A stretch of 64,000 nt of DNA from Paraphysomonas bandaiensis (GCA_965644295.1 CBFFRP010000143.1:62001-126000); one strand, 5' to 3'. Shown: positions 45,089 to 56,336, counted from the stretch's first letter. Translations and numbers: made by a program. Notes: generated by a model not told the origin, from the sequence alone.

Positions 45089-48014
45089 GTAGTGAATGTC
45101 TGATTATTTAGCAATAGGCGTTGAGACCTTGCATCAATTAGTGGCTAGAAGAATGCTAGTCATACTAGTTAGACCACTACCCGTAACTAATCAATACAAA
45201 CTCTTTTATCCTACTATTTAACGCTACGAAAGCTGCTTGTGCGTCGCCGCAAGCACCAAGGTGCAACCACTTCCGTTCTTTTTGTGTGATATGAAATTCG
45301 CCTTTATCGTGTGTCCGTGGACTCACCGGCGCTTTTGATCTGGGGGTCTCCCTTTGGGATGGGTCTCCATTGGTTTTGGAGGGGGCTCAGCATTCTGAAT
45401 TAGGGTCCTGAGTGCACCTAGTTCCAGATGTGTGGGTTGGGAGTGGTGGGGATTGTTGGGAGGAGGAGTTGGGTTTGTAGTATGTGTTACTGTGCTCCTG
45501 TGGGGCCGCGGGTGTAGATAGAGTTGTCGAAGCCGTCGGCGTTGTGGAGGTCTGGGCAGTCCAGTGCTCTGTCGGGTAGGACCTGTGAGGTGTGCACGTG
45601 TGTCTGGAGTCGGATACGCTGTGGGGGGTCTTCGTTGGACCCCTAGTAGTCGAAGGACTCTCGGACGTTGTCTTGACTGACTGCGTTTCGGACGGGGTCT
45701 CGGGAGTAGCCTGGGCGGCCTTTTGGACATGGTGATATAGCGACAACCGCGATCCTGTAACATAAGCTTCGCTGCAGTGTAAAGCGGTTGCAGGAGATTA
45801 ATAACCACTGTTTCTAGGTTCCGTAGACTGTGAGCCGTCAGGTGGTTGTGTATGTCATCTCCGAAGACCGTTTCCAGTTGGGCTGCTGTGATGGTTCCAG
45901 TCCAGTATCTCTCGACCTGTGGGATGGAGGGATTCCAGGCTCTGCTGGAGAGTCTCCGTAGTGCAGATGTGATCCAGTTGGGTAAGGTCTGAGTTCTCTG
46001 TATTTCGTGTAGCACATTTTTATGCGATTGAAATGCAGTTTCCCTTATTTGGGTGATGGATTCATGTGTGCAGTCGAGGCACATATGTTTTAGGGAATCT
46101 AGTCGAAACCCGCAGTCAGAGCATGCGGCTTTGGTCAGGTCAAGCCCCTGTTTGGTTTTGGCCCGGTTCCTCCCTATGCAGAAAGATTTGTCCCATGTCA
46201 GTGCCGTGTTGAGAATTCTTTGGCGTAGATTTGAGCTGAGTTTGTCTTTGGATGCACTGCCATCCGCTTGAGCTAGTTTGCGCGGGAGGTGTACTCCGCT
46301 ATTGGTCCAGTAGCCAGGCGCTCGATCAGGATTGTTTCCGTAGCGTTGATCTCTGGTTGAAGTGTAGTTCTCAAGTGTCCTTAGGTCGCAGAGATCTTGG
46401 AAATCAGTAAGGAGTGGGCTAGAGTAGTATGGCCGTCTTGTACTGTGCAAACGCCAGTGCCATAATCCAGCGGTTAGTAAGCGTTCAATGGCACTGTCAA
46501 TCGCAATTGTACAGACAGTGTAGTTATTTTTTCCAAGGATGCGATCGACTTCATGCCAGTCTTCACCCGCGACTGCGTCCGCAATATAGATGCCCTTGTC
46601 CTCAAACGTCCACTCCGTTTCATCTGTGGTACGTCGTTCGGGATGGGACCTCACCCAGGTCACCTGTCTTTTGCAATCTCTACTGGCCGCGATGCTTTCG
46701 AGTAGTACCCCTTTTGCACGGTGACCGAGAGCTCTGCGTCTTGTGGAGAGTGCTTCCTCAGTACGGGTGCACACTGCCTGACAGTCTGTGTGGCTTCTTA
46801 TGTGTTCGGGAATGCGTGTTGAGAGTATAAGCCCCATGGCTGTGCCTATGAGTTCATATGCGTATGAGTCCAAACCTGGCACATCACGAAAGGGTGTATC
46901 TAGTCGTAGTATTATGGTTGTACCATCTTCCCAGGCATTTTCTGGGGGTAAGTAGTAGACGACCGCTGCACCTCCTCGGTGTGTCCATCGTGTTCGCGGA
47001 TTGACATGAGTGAGGCGACGCGTGGAGAGCGTACTGGCTGTGTATGATCCATCTGTGAAGATTGCCTTGAAAGTATCTGGTTGGACGCTATTAAGGCCGA
47101 GTTCTTGTTTTAGATTGGTCAGCATGTGTTCATCCTGTGGTTCGGGGGGCTCAGGTTGCTGAAGGGTAAGGCCCAATTCCGTTCCCCATTCCCTGAGGCT
47201 GAGAACATAGTGGTGGTATTGGGGCTGTGGCTCTGTTGTCTGAGTGAGTAGAAAATGTGCTGCTTGACCTGCTTCTCCCCCGAGGGTTATTGCGCGCTGT
47301 AGAGATCCCCATTTTTGCTCCTGCGCCGAGTCTGAGAAACGTTTCATACCTAATCCGTTGTGCTTGAGTGAGAGGTAGATCAGTTCCGTGGGGTATCCAG
47401 GGCCTAGACTGAGGGCCTTTCTGTAGAGGGTTGCGCAAGCAGCGTCAATTTCTCTGTACCAGTGTAGCGGCCATGAAGCTTTGGTGGCTCTATAGAGCAA
47501 AGTCGGTATGATTTGGGTCTCGATAACCATGACTTTACAGCCGGCTGAGGCCTGTTTAATCCCTAGGTGTGTGGTCACGACTTTCAGGTATTTTAGACAC
47601 CAATCATGGGAGGCCTTGTCTGTGATTGTGAGAGGAAGGTCTGCTCCGAGGTAATGTATCGACTCTAGTGATGTTTGGATAGGGACTGGGTGTGGACGCC
47701 ACGACCAGTCGTAGAGAATGATGTAGCCAATGGGGTCGGAGGACTTGTTGGAATCTTGTAGGATCGGAAACACTGTGCAAACTACTTTGGGGATAGAGAG
47801 CTCCATTCCCGAAAGTACGCAGAACGCAGATATTTGTTGGGCAATGAGTTGGGCAGCGTGTATGGATTTAGCTATTGTGTTAAGATCATCCGCGAAGGAG
47901 ATCTTTATTTCGCCGGTAGTCGGAGTCGTGAGTTGAATAGTTGGTAACGTTGGACTCGTTGTTGACAGTTCAATGTCCAGCCACGTGAGAAGGATGTCGT
48001 AGAGTGCCACCCAG
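45089..48014 (-). mobile_element. 5'-truncated LINE (non-LTR retrotransposon) fragment
   Basis: The insert is bounded by the two 1.64-kb direct repeats. Its 3' end (low coordinate) carries a 3' UTR of about 215 bp that matches the truncated copy at 1795-2255 and the tails of the short elements. It ends GCTAAATAATCAGACATTCA just before the junction. The 5' end is cut within the reverse transcriptase, the usual outcome of incomplete target-primed reverse transcription. The coding part is GC-richer than the surrounding host DNA. Confidence 0.88.
45323..48010 (-). CDS. LINE ORF2 C-terminal part: RT palm fragment, RNase H, Cys-rich tail
   Basis: An 895-codon open frame truncated at its N-terminus by the insertion junction. 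Early residues contain FADD, the catalytic block of non-LTR reverse transcriptases (YADD type), followed by the thumb-like region. An RNase H domain (about residues 310-490) shows its four acidic positions in order: FTDGSY, YELIG, HTDCQAV and IYIADAVAG. A CxxC...HxxxC cluster (CSDCGFRLDSLKHMCLDC) lies near 630. The last 200 residues are Pro/Arg-rich and end GRPPDQKRR. RNase H after RT suggests an I/R1-like clade. The endonuclease and the first half of RT are missing, so this copy cannot move by itself. The frame is intact, pointing to recent insertion. Confidence 0.88.
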   Translation of the reverse strand: MALYDILLTWLDIELSTTSPTLPTIQLTTPTTGEIKISFADDLNTIAKSIHAAQLIAQQISAFCVLSGMELSIPKVVCTVFPILQDSNKSSDPIGYIILYDWSWRPHPVPIQTSLESIHYLGADLPLTITDKASHDWCLKYLKVVTTHLGIKQASAGCKVMVIETQIIPTLLYRATKASWPLHWYREIDAACATLYRKALSLGPGYPTELIYLSLKHNGLGMKRFSDSAQEQKWGSLQRAITLGGEAGQAAHFLLTQTTEPQPQYHHYVLSLREWGTELGLTLQQPEPPEPQDEHMLTNLKQELGLNSVQPDTFKAIFTDGSYTASTLSTRRLTHVNPRTRWTHRGGAAVVYYLPPENAWEDGTTIILRLDTPFRDVPGLDSYAYELIGTAMGLILSTRIPEHIRSHTDCQAVCTRTEEALSTRRRALGHRAKGVLLESIAASRDCKRQVTWVRSHPERRTTDETEWTFEDKGIYIADAVAGEDWHEVDRILGKNNYTVCTIAIDSAIERLLTAGLWHWRLHSTRRPYYSSPLLTDFQDLCDLRTLENYTSTRDQRYGNNPDRAPGYWTNSGVHLPRKLAQADGSASKDKLSSNLRQRILNTALTWDKSFCIGRNRAKTKQGLDLTKAACSDCGFRLDSLKHMCLDCTHESITQIRETAFQSHKNVLHEIQRTQTLPNWITSALRRLSSRAWNPSIPQVERYWTGTITAAQLETVFGDDIHNHLTAHSLRNLETVVINLLQPLYTAAKLMLQDRGCRYITMSKRPPRLLPRPRPKRSQSRQRPRVLRLLGVQRRPPTAYPTPDTRAHLTGPTRQSTGLPRPPQRRRLRQLYLHPRPHRSTVTHTTNPTPPPNNPHHSQPTHLELGALRTLIQNAEPPPKPMETHPKGRPPDQKRR

Positions 48015-49656
48015 GCTCTTTCTCAAGGTAATACTGCTGTTGCGAAAGTTCAAGCTATTTGTCGTGCCATGATACGTCATAGATGCCAGTGGCAGCCGTT
48101 ATATTGTTTCATACTTTCAATTGTAGATATCGAAACGATTGAAGACCAGGTGAAGGCATATCTACTTAAATATTACGTTTTCATCTCATGTGCAAAGCTG
48201 GAAGAGGACCCTGATATATTGGGTGCTCTAGATGATCTAGCCTAATACAGCCCAGTGGTGTCGAGGATCTTAAGTGGTTTCAGAAATGAAGTTAGAAATA
48301 TCTGATATTAAATTTGAAAGTGGCTTTTAACAGGAGAAAGTTACTGTCTTTGAGCATGCGCTTGTCACAGTGTGTCTATGTGGCAGATTTGTATTGAAAA
48401 ACTAGAGCTTATAACATTGCCACACAGAAACCTCTCTTGTAAGGTGAATACGGAGTTCGTTTACAGCAGCTCGAGATTCGGTAGGCGATTAGGGCGACTT
48501 CACTTTAAAGGGAGATGATACCAAGGGTACTCTGTGGGGAAGATTCTCAACAGCTTCAACTATGTTTCGCTTTCATGCTCTCTGTTAATATATTCCTCAT
48601 TATCATCTCAATGAAGAGCTGTTGGTAAGACGTAGAAACCGTGGGAGTTGTGAACAACATCAGTATTGCTGGTGCATTTATCAGTATTTAGATTTACAGC
48701 TCAGAAGTGTAACAGAGAGAAATGTTTGATACTTTAATTGAAAAAAGGAGTGCTTTAGACTGTACTTTGTTGACTTGTAATTTAAATGTCTTCGTAGCAC
48801 ATAGCAGCATCAAGTGTATTTAGTTTTCCAACAATTCGAAAGGTGTAGTTTGCAGCTGAGCTAGTACTAAGGTAATTCATTGCTTGGTTGTAGACATGTA
48901 GGTAGGCGTTTCTTTTACTTTGCAAGTGGACGAACAAGTATGATACTATGGTGTACCCGTTAAACTTAGCTAGGCAATCGCTATTAGGAATTGCACTGCA
49001 CATTGAAGTAGCCGTTCTCTACTTGTAGTGCATAATACAATAGAATACGTATTATAGCCAGAACTAATATTGACTAATTTGAAAGCAACAAGCAATCATG
49101 TATAGTAATTGCATAAGAGTCAATGGACGAAAACATCTAATATCCAGAACTGTAATGGTGTCTGTTCATCTGCTCAAATATCTGGTTCGACATATATATG
49201 ATTATTGTTTACTATGCATTAAATATATACTCTGGAGGTCTTATTATTAGCAATAGGCGTTAAGAATCAGCACCAGCTCAGTAGCTAGAAGATATCTAGT
49301 CAAGCTAGATAGACGTCTACCTGTAACTATCTAGTACTAACTCAATTATATCCTACTATTTAACGTTACGGAGGCTGCTTATATGCGTCGCCGCAAGCAC
49401 CAAGGCGCAACCATCTCCGCTCTATTGCTCAAAGCAGAATGTTGATATACCTGATATCTGCTGACTTCAGTGTTTTTGAGTCCTTAAGGTAAACACCCCA
49501 GATGCTTGACTTCAGCAGGCAGCCCAATACCTCAGATGCCCTTGAGGTGGTCCCATTCCGGGATGCTTGTTTATTCGTCAAGCCCAGAGACGTCTACAAA
49601 AGTGACACTTATTAATATCCCTTGTACCACACAAGCATTCGGCTATCTGCTGTCTA
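48015..49656 (+). repeat. Long direct repeat, right copy (about 1.64 kb)
   Basis: Near-perfect partner of 43446-45088. The sequence continues past 49656 into the remaining 5' part of the short retroelement. The right copy therefore keeps the original downstream flank and the left copy keeps the upstream flank. Confidence 0.93.
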
Positions 49657-49748
49657 TGTTTGCGGCTCACGTTAGTTTCCCGGAGAAATATATCCGGTGC
49701 ATATCCCTCAGAACTCCTCGAAAAGGTGCGAGTCCGACTTTGTTGAGG
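49244..49748 (-). mobile_element. Short non-autonomous retroelement, copy D (near full length)
   Basis: About 505 bp. The 5' end on the minus strand is CCTCAACAAAGTCGGACTCG (49748-49729) and the 3' tail ends with AACGCCTATTGCTAATAATA near 49244. The body is shared with copies B and E. The tail of about 180 bp resembles the LINE 3' UTR. This is the element into which the LINE appears to have inserted. Confidence 0.8.
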
Positions 49749-50469
49749 GTGCATTGAATATAAATAATGATGTTACTAAATTATTATAATCTGTTAGTTC
49801 AGCAATAGTGAGACGAATCAGTTGGTACTGTACAGTCGTTTCAGTTCTGCAGTATGATGCAATATATATTTTGCGATTGATGTAGGTTAGTAGTGTGAAA
49901 TAGGTGAAATCAACTCATACGTGTAACGGGAGAACATAGTTACAAGTTACAAAGGAAGTAAATTCAGTTACTGATGTGTGACTATGTCAGTTATAGGAAT
50001 GACTAAAGCGCATATGATAAACAATTGCTGAGAACAGATGTCACATGAAAATGATGTGAAGTGTTGAGTTTAATAATTTCTATATTAAGGTACAGTGTGT
50101 TCAACAAAGCAAGGTTATGATTATAATTCAAAACTTAATTTCAGTCACTGTGCCAGGCACATAAGTGAGAGAATTCGTGCGTGAATCAGATATAAGCCCA
50201 ATAATGATAGGTTGTAACCAAAAAATGGAGTATTAGTAAAGCATTTCACACAAGCAAAGATGTAAAAATAACAATTCGATTAAACATGAACAAGTGAAGA
50301 TAGTGTGATGATAAAATCGCTCATTCTATCTGTGCCAGAAAATCTTTGAAAACAGAACACGGTAGCCGAGGCTGAAGTCTTTTACATCAGGCCACTATGA
50401 CCTTAATGAAAATGCACCGTATATGTCGTACATCATCAAATAACTAATTGCTCACACGCTATATACAAA
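49749..50469. other. AT-rich intergenic DNA, 3' flank of the SET gene
   Basis: No gene or recognisable repeat was seen. Confidence 0.5.
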
Positions 50470-53400
50470 TCATTTTAAAAAATCATTTTTCTTGTCATTT
50501 TTTGTCGACCACAGTGGAGCTTGCTCACGAAACGTATAGTCAAAAGTGAGCTCGTCACCAGGACTTAAATTCCGCAGGGCATATATTCCTATTCGATGAT
50601 CGCACTTCACCTACGAACGGTTAGTCGAAAGACTTTTTACTGTAAGACTTACCAATTTGATTTGACATGCACAATTAGGAGTTTTACTGTGATTCGCATA
50701 CTTTGCTTTCGACCCTTTGCGGGTGGCATCAACGACATATTCGTCATTCAAATTGAATAGAAATGTGGAGTCAATTTTGTCGAAAAGCTTCCCTCGTCTG
50801 TCAGCCTCGTCTTGTGATATCAACTCGCCTTTGTACTCCATTATGAAGTCGCCCTTTTGGGCAGGCTCCCTGATAAAAACTCCCCATCCATGAATTGATG
50901 ATCTTCCAATCGATACTTGCTTGCCACGACCCAGAAGTAATTGGGAGTTACAACAGTATTTCGGCTCGTCTGCGGGTGTTGTTCCAAGGGTGGAAGAGCG
51001 TGATCCCACCGTCTCTCTGAGGGCCGGATGAACAGCAGCTCCACATGATAAACACAAATTTGGGTCACATTCTCTTCCAGATTTTACACATCGACAACTC
51101 ATTGTGCGGCACTGTCCCTGGCGGCAATTGCAGCCTTCGAACCTGATCCGACAGGATGCAGAACATGAACAGTAAGGCTCGCAGTACCCGGTAGTAGTAG
51201 CACACGGACACACACCAGCAACACACGGACCATCATGGTTGCAAGGCCGGTACAGATACTTCATACCCTCTTTTCGCACCGCTGTGAGAGACCGTCCCTT
51301 GGCTTTCGCGTCCATCCTGCTGATATATGCAGCCACCTCCTCCTCCGCACTGTTCATATCATCTTCGAAATCGTCCATAGGGCTTGTGCTCTCCCTATCA
51401 TCATTTTCCCTCCCATCCATAGATTTCCAATTGGAAGAAGATTCTTCACAGAGACGGTACGCCTCCTCCGGAGAGCATGTACCGAGAAGCCTCGCTACTG
51501 TGCTGACAGTAGATGGATTGGCATCAACGAGGGGTGCCGAGCTATCGCCCTTCCAGGATAACATCTGGAACAGTTTCAGAGCTACGGCGCCTTCAGTAGA
51601 GCGTTGCTTCACAGGCGTTTGAGAGTAAAGCTCAAAGGGTAGGGTTTCAAGAATATGGGGAGGTCTGTATCCATCATCCTCTACTACACGCTGCCGTTGA
51701 TGTACGGTAGGTACTTTTCTTTTCTTTGATTTGCCTTTCAAATCGGAAAGACCACCTTTTCTTTTTTTGGAATAATTACTATGGAATGGTGCCGATCGTG
51801 TTGTGTCATTTCCTGGGGTATTCTTTAGATCAGAGAAGGCTTGCGGATCACATCGTTCCCGAGGAAGAGGTTGTCTAATAGCATGTGTTCTACAATCGTA
51901 TATGTAGCACCTACGACAGAACAAATCTCTAAAGTTCTATAAGAATATTAGCTTGTGTTAGGGAGCCTATATGTTGGGATAACTGCACTTTACCTCTGCT
52001 ATAGTTGGAAAGTGAGCGCTATCTCTGAATCCAGTTGCCGGTAAGAACCTATCTTCTGCTCCCGGTGCAGTACACGGCAAGCTCTTTCGTGCGAGAAGAG
52101 GGACCAGAGCAGAAGATCCCAGTCGCCATTCCAGCCTCTCATTGAGATTTGGGTCCAATGATCGACTATTATTCCGCCTAAAAGCTTCTCCTCTCTCTCG
52201 CGCCTTGCGCAACTGACTCACAGAGAGACTCAACGCCGACATTAAGCACGTTTCAGTCTCCGTCGGGAGTGCGACGATATCACCTTCTTCCTCTACACTG
52301 ATGCCGTTATCCATATTTTCTTCCCTACCATCATCAATTCCGTCCAACAGGTATGCTGTGGCAGTCTCTAGGATTTCGCCACCGATGTCCGCCTCCAGTT
52401 CACCTGGAACGTAATCATATGCCGAAGTGTCGAAACCAGTGGTATCATCGTCACCAAAGTATGGGATGTACCGCAGCACGGGTTCATCCTCAGCCAAGTA
52501 ATTCTCGCCCACCCTCACCCATGTCAGGGAACGGGGAAGGGGCACAACCACTGGTATGACAGCACATGGTAGCCGGACATTCCTCTGCCAGACTTTTTCA
52601 GAGACATCGGCACCAGTGGCAGAAGCACAGGAAGATGAGTTTGGTGACGACCCAGGACTGTAACGACGAAGTTGGTGAAAATAGAGTTTAGACATCCAAT
52701 CTATTCCCTCGGCTGAGCATCCCGCGAGGAGTGCACGTGAAATGCCCAATCTCTCTGAAACAGGCCATGAGACGCGGGCACAAGACAACGTGCACACAAT
52801 TACCGATCGCTAGGGGTGGAGAACCTCGCAAACAACGTGTCGCTCTCTTCCTGGCGACAACCACCTTCTTTCCACGCACACGACCGCGCCTCTGACCTTG
52901 CACTGCCGGCAAGTCCCTGAACCTGGTGACTGCCGTTTTACTTCCTTCCAGCATCCGAACAGTTTCCTTCCCGCAGGCCTCAGATGCAGAACTATTCCTC
53001 TCTATATCGATAGCGACAGAAGTGACCATACGGGTAAATTTCGATTGATGCTTACCCTCCTCCCCGTCCTCCAATGCGCACGAAATTGACCCTGGACGGC
53101 GATGAACGACTCCAACTCGCATCTACGCAACAAGCGATTGAGAGAGGATCTCAAGAAAACTGCTCACGTAGCATATCGAAACAGAAGCATACCTGTTGCA
53201 AAAGCACCGCATGACTACCACCATCCATACCATTCTTCGCTTGAGACATAGCAGCACCTGTTGAATGCTGCGCGATATCCTCTCCCTGATTTGGTGTAGC
53301 AAGGGCCATGACAAAGGAGACCTCAGGGCTCTGAATTCCACTCGGATGACAACTAGATGATTGGTCAATTTCGTGGCGCTTGTATTTCAAATGTTGCCAA

Positions 53401-53778
53401 CACTGCTGTGCTGCCCAATAAGTTACTGCGCGCTCCTTATTCTGTCGGATAATATCAATGGAGCGCCGATGCTGAATATACTGGTATTAGAACATAGAAT
53501 ACAAAATTTTATGTTCTACATGCTGTGATCTGAGCTCCCTTTCAATCAAAATGGCATCTTTACGTAGATTAATCATACTTCTACCAGGTATTGCCGAGCA
53601 TCTGTCCGTGTCACGATCAAGCTCGGCATGTGGCACAGTTAGTCTGTAGCGTGTTATCCAAACACGTACATCACTGACACCTGACATACCTTGTTTTAAC
53701 CAATCCGAACTGATGAAGATAATCTGGACATATCTCAACCACTTCAGAGAGGACGAAGCTGTGTTTGCTATCGGTCAT
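50470..53778 (-). CDS. E(z)-type Polycomb histone H3K27 methyltransferase (CXC-SET)
   Basis: Seven exons (53778-53690, 53643-53520, 53471-53193, 53122-52804, 52754-51994, 51936-50653, 50610-50470), introns of 42-70 bp, 998 residues. From the N-terminus, a segment EDEPVLRYIPYFGD resembles the EZH VEDExVLxNIPYxGD motif. LFCRRCYIYDCRTH corresponds to the EZH FRRCxxYDCxxH motif. The Cys-rich CXC region (about 756-825) has many CxC pairs. The SET domain (about 863-985) contains SSIHGWGVF, YANHSKTPNC, DHRIGIYALR and ELTFDYTF. No post-SET cysteines follow, as in EZH proteins. It would be the catalytic subunit of PRC2. A further in-frame intron of 54 nt may exist (53055-53002), giving 980 residues. 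It is divergent from SWEET. Confidence 0.92.
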
Positions 53779-54638
53779 ATTTCTTCGATTAACTGAGGCT
53801 GCAGGACTCCTCTCGTCAGGCCCACGACTGCAGCAGACTGAGAGATCAGATCGCGACGACGACGAGGACGGCGAGGGATCCGCTTTCTGAAGAAGAGCAA
53901 TAGTGCCAATGTTGAAACTCGTATGAGGAAATGTACACAGGTGTGCGTATGGTCTATGGATGATTATCTTCTGTACTTATTTAAATAGTAAATTTCCAAA
54001 CCAGAGGCGAGTGCGTGTTGAGGGCTGTGCTGTACCTACAGCATACAGCAGTATGCACATTGGCGTATCGGATATCGATATGTGATAGGGATGAGTACAA
54101 GTACTGCTGTCTAGGTGTACTGGAGCAGAGTACATGGTCGTACATGTAGGAATTCCTACTGCTGTACAGTACTCTGGAGTACAGTATCTAGGAAGATATG
54201 GACAGCACTGTATGTATACAGAACTGTATTGCACTGTATAAGCGGCCCACCAATACACGACTGCATTGCTGGTCCAGGCAGGCAGTGCTTGCAGTTCATC
54301 ACATGCCATCTGCAGCTGACACGCACATCGTCCAGCAGAAACCACACCAAGATTCCTAGTAAGCACATCAAAAGAAGTGTGAGCGCTTGTGGACGAGAGG
54401 GGCGTGGAATTCTTCCTTTATTTGCTTGAAACAACTCCAGTAGAGCCTTAGATCCAGTTAATCCAGTTCAAGGCAAGTGAACACCTTTTTGACAGTTATT
54501 GCACGCCTTTATACTCATATAGTCAAATTTACGGTTGAGTTTACAAGTATATGCAGGAATTTTTCCCGTTATGTTGACTTACTATAGTGTGTCGTCTTCA
54601 TTAGTGGATTGAAAACGAAACCTAGCATTTCGGCTACT
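53779..54638. promoter_or_regulatory. Divergent promoter region dense in GTAC palindromes and ACAGCAGTA motifs
   Basis: Between two head-to-head starts. GCATACAGCAGTATGC sits at 54041-54056, GTACTGCTGT at 54101-54110, and TACTGCTGTACAGTACT at 54158-54174. TACATGTA, AGGAATTCCT and GTACTCTGGAGTAC palindromes lie nearby. This is the densest cluster of the motif found in the window. The frames of 92-129 codons on both strands here are not supported as genes. Confidence 0.42.
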
Positions 54639-55327
54639 ATGTTAGAGTTATCGTTGGAAACTTTTCTTCAAGTTGTATCACCAACTATGTCAATTACGCT
54701 GTATAGTACCATTCTATACAATGGAGTTTTGATACAGCGGAAGCGGTCTGTCTCTGGCTTCAGTGTTTGGCCGTTTGCATCAGCGTTGCTTAATGGCTTC
54801 GTATGGTTGACTTACGGCTACCTACGAGATGATATCTCTGTTGCACTTCCTGGAGTTTTTGGGTTTTGTGTTGGTTTAGTGTGCAGCTTTATATATATTA
54901 GGCACTCAAAGCTGTCTCATTTCAGGGTGTGGGCGTTTGTAATTTTGACTATCTGCGCTGCAACAGTGTGTGCCGTCTACGGATTCCGCTCAGCAGTTGG
55001 GTATATGGGCTCGTCCTTAATTGTTATTTTACTGGCTTCCCCCTTGGCAGCCATTTCAGCTGCTATCAAAGATAAGTCGGCAGCGACTCTACCGCTTGCC
55101 ATGAGGTCAGTAATCTTCTATGTATTCGCTAACAATATCATGTGGATCGTGTATGCAGCTGCGTTGGTTGGATAAATGCTGCATCGTGGTTCTCGTATGG
55201 AATTTTTGTTGCGTCAGACCCGAAGATATACATACCACATGTTTTGGGATTATCCCTAACGACAATACAGCTGGGTTTGCACACCTACCTTGAGTGTTGT
55301 CGAAAACGTGTACCTTATATTCATTGA
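54639..55327 (+). CDS. SWEET-family sugar transporter
   Basis: Two exons (54639-55105, 55159-55327), intron 53 bp, 211 residues, the typical SWEET length. Seven hydrophobic spans fit the 3+1+3 MtN3/saliva layout. The first repeat has VWPFASALLNGFVWLTYGYL and the second GWINAASWFSYGIFVASD followed by YIPHVLGLSLTTIQLGL, the usual WxxYG and IPNxxG-type signatures. SLIVILLASPLAA matches the SPL motif. The protein would carry sugars passively across the plasma or a vacuolar membrane. ATG 54639 is chosen because the frame upstream of it lacks an ATG. Without the intron the frame would end prematurely at TAA, so the apparent shift is splicing and not a frameshift. Confidence 0.9.
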
Positions 55328-55734
55328 TATGTATTTGTTGTACAGTAATATTAATTGCTTGTTTCTGTGCACGTATGAACGATTTTCTGTCTAAGTAGCG
55401 TTACTACTTAAGACCAGGCAAGTTTGCGATGCAATCATATTTGCTGAATTTGAAATGATTATTTACAGTGAATAAATTTAGGAAATATAATAGTAATTAG
55501 TGGTTAAATATTCTACATGCTGAGATCATCTGACCAGAACAGTGTAAAGTGATACGTTGTTTCAATTCTGCAATCACGACATATACCAATACCACTTCAT
55601 AGACATACTAATTATGTAGATATACGAATATATTATCGTCAATTCACAGTTGTGTCAGAGAGATATGTATGGAGCTGTTAGTGAAAGTATTGAAAGTACC
55701 CTAGAAACCTTACTCTCAGTGCAATAGCATGATA
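55328..55734. other. AT-rich intergenic DNA, 3' flank of SWEET
   Basis: No gene or repeat was recognised. Confidence 0.5.
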
Positions 55735-56258
55735 GGAGTGAGTGTCTTATTATTAGCAATAATATAGGCGTTTAAGAGTCAGAACTAATGTAACAAAACA
55801 ATTTAACTAACTAATGTCTAGTGCTTAACTCTGATATCCTACTATTTAACGCTACGAAAGTCGCAAGCTGCTTGTGCAATCACCTCCGCTCTCTTGCTCA
55901 AAGAAAACGCAGCAAGAAAGCAGAATGTTGATATACCTGACATCTGCTAACTTCAAGATTTGTGATTCCTTAAGAAGGTGAACATCCGGGATGCTTGACT
56001 TCAGCAGGCAACCCTATACCACAGACGCCATTGAGGTGGGCCCATTCCCGGAGGCCTGTTTATTAGTCAGGGTCCAAAAATGTCTACACAAGTGACAATT
56101 ACTAATGTCCATTGTACCACACATGCATTTGGCCATGAGTGGGAAGAACGTTATCTGCTGTCTATGTTTGCGGCTCACGTTTGTTTCCCGAAGAAATATC
56201 TCTGGTGCATATCCCCCAGAACACCTCGAAAAGGTGCGAGTTCGACTTTTTGTTGAGG
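55735..56258 (-). mobile_element. Short non-autonomous retroelement, copy E (near full length)
   Basis: A minus-strand copy of about 520 bp with both shared ends: 5' CCTCAACAAAAAGTCGAACT (from 56258) and 3' tail with CTTAAACGCCTATATTATTG toward 55750, preceded on plus by GGAGTGAGTGTCT. It matches copy D across the body but has diverged by many substitutions and small gaps. The minus-strand 112-codon frame overlapping it (56014-56352) belongs to this repeat and is not a host gene. Confidence 0.75.
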
Positions 56259-56336
56259 AAATAATAGCATAATATATTGATAAAGGAATTGATGCGGTTT
56301 CTGTCAAGCATAGTGGGTTAGGTTGTTGATAGGGAT

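Noticed and set aside
47151-47936. Overlapping frames inside the LINE on both strands
   Set aside because: Shadows of the 895-codon ORF2 fragment.
43446-49656. LTR retrotransposon with 1.64-kb LTRs
   Set aside because: The flanking repeats do not start TG or end CA, no primer-binding site or polypurine tract is evident, and the interior encodes a LINE-type RT/RNase H truncated exactly at the junction.
55106-55175. Apparent frameshift in SWEET
   Set aside because: A 53-bp GT-AG intron restores the frame and the second MtN3 repeat exactly.
56236-56258. GAGTTCGACTTTTTG as a pol III B-box plus terminator
   Set aside because: It lies at the 5' end of short element E in the wrong orientation for the element's 3' tail, and no A box or tRNA fold was found.
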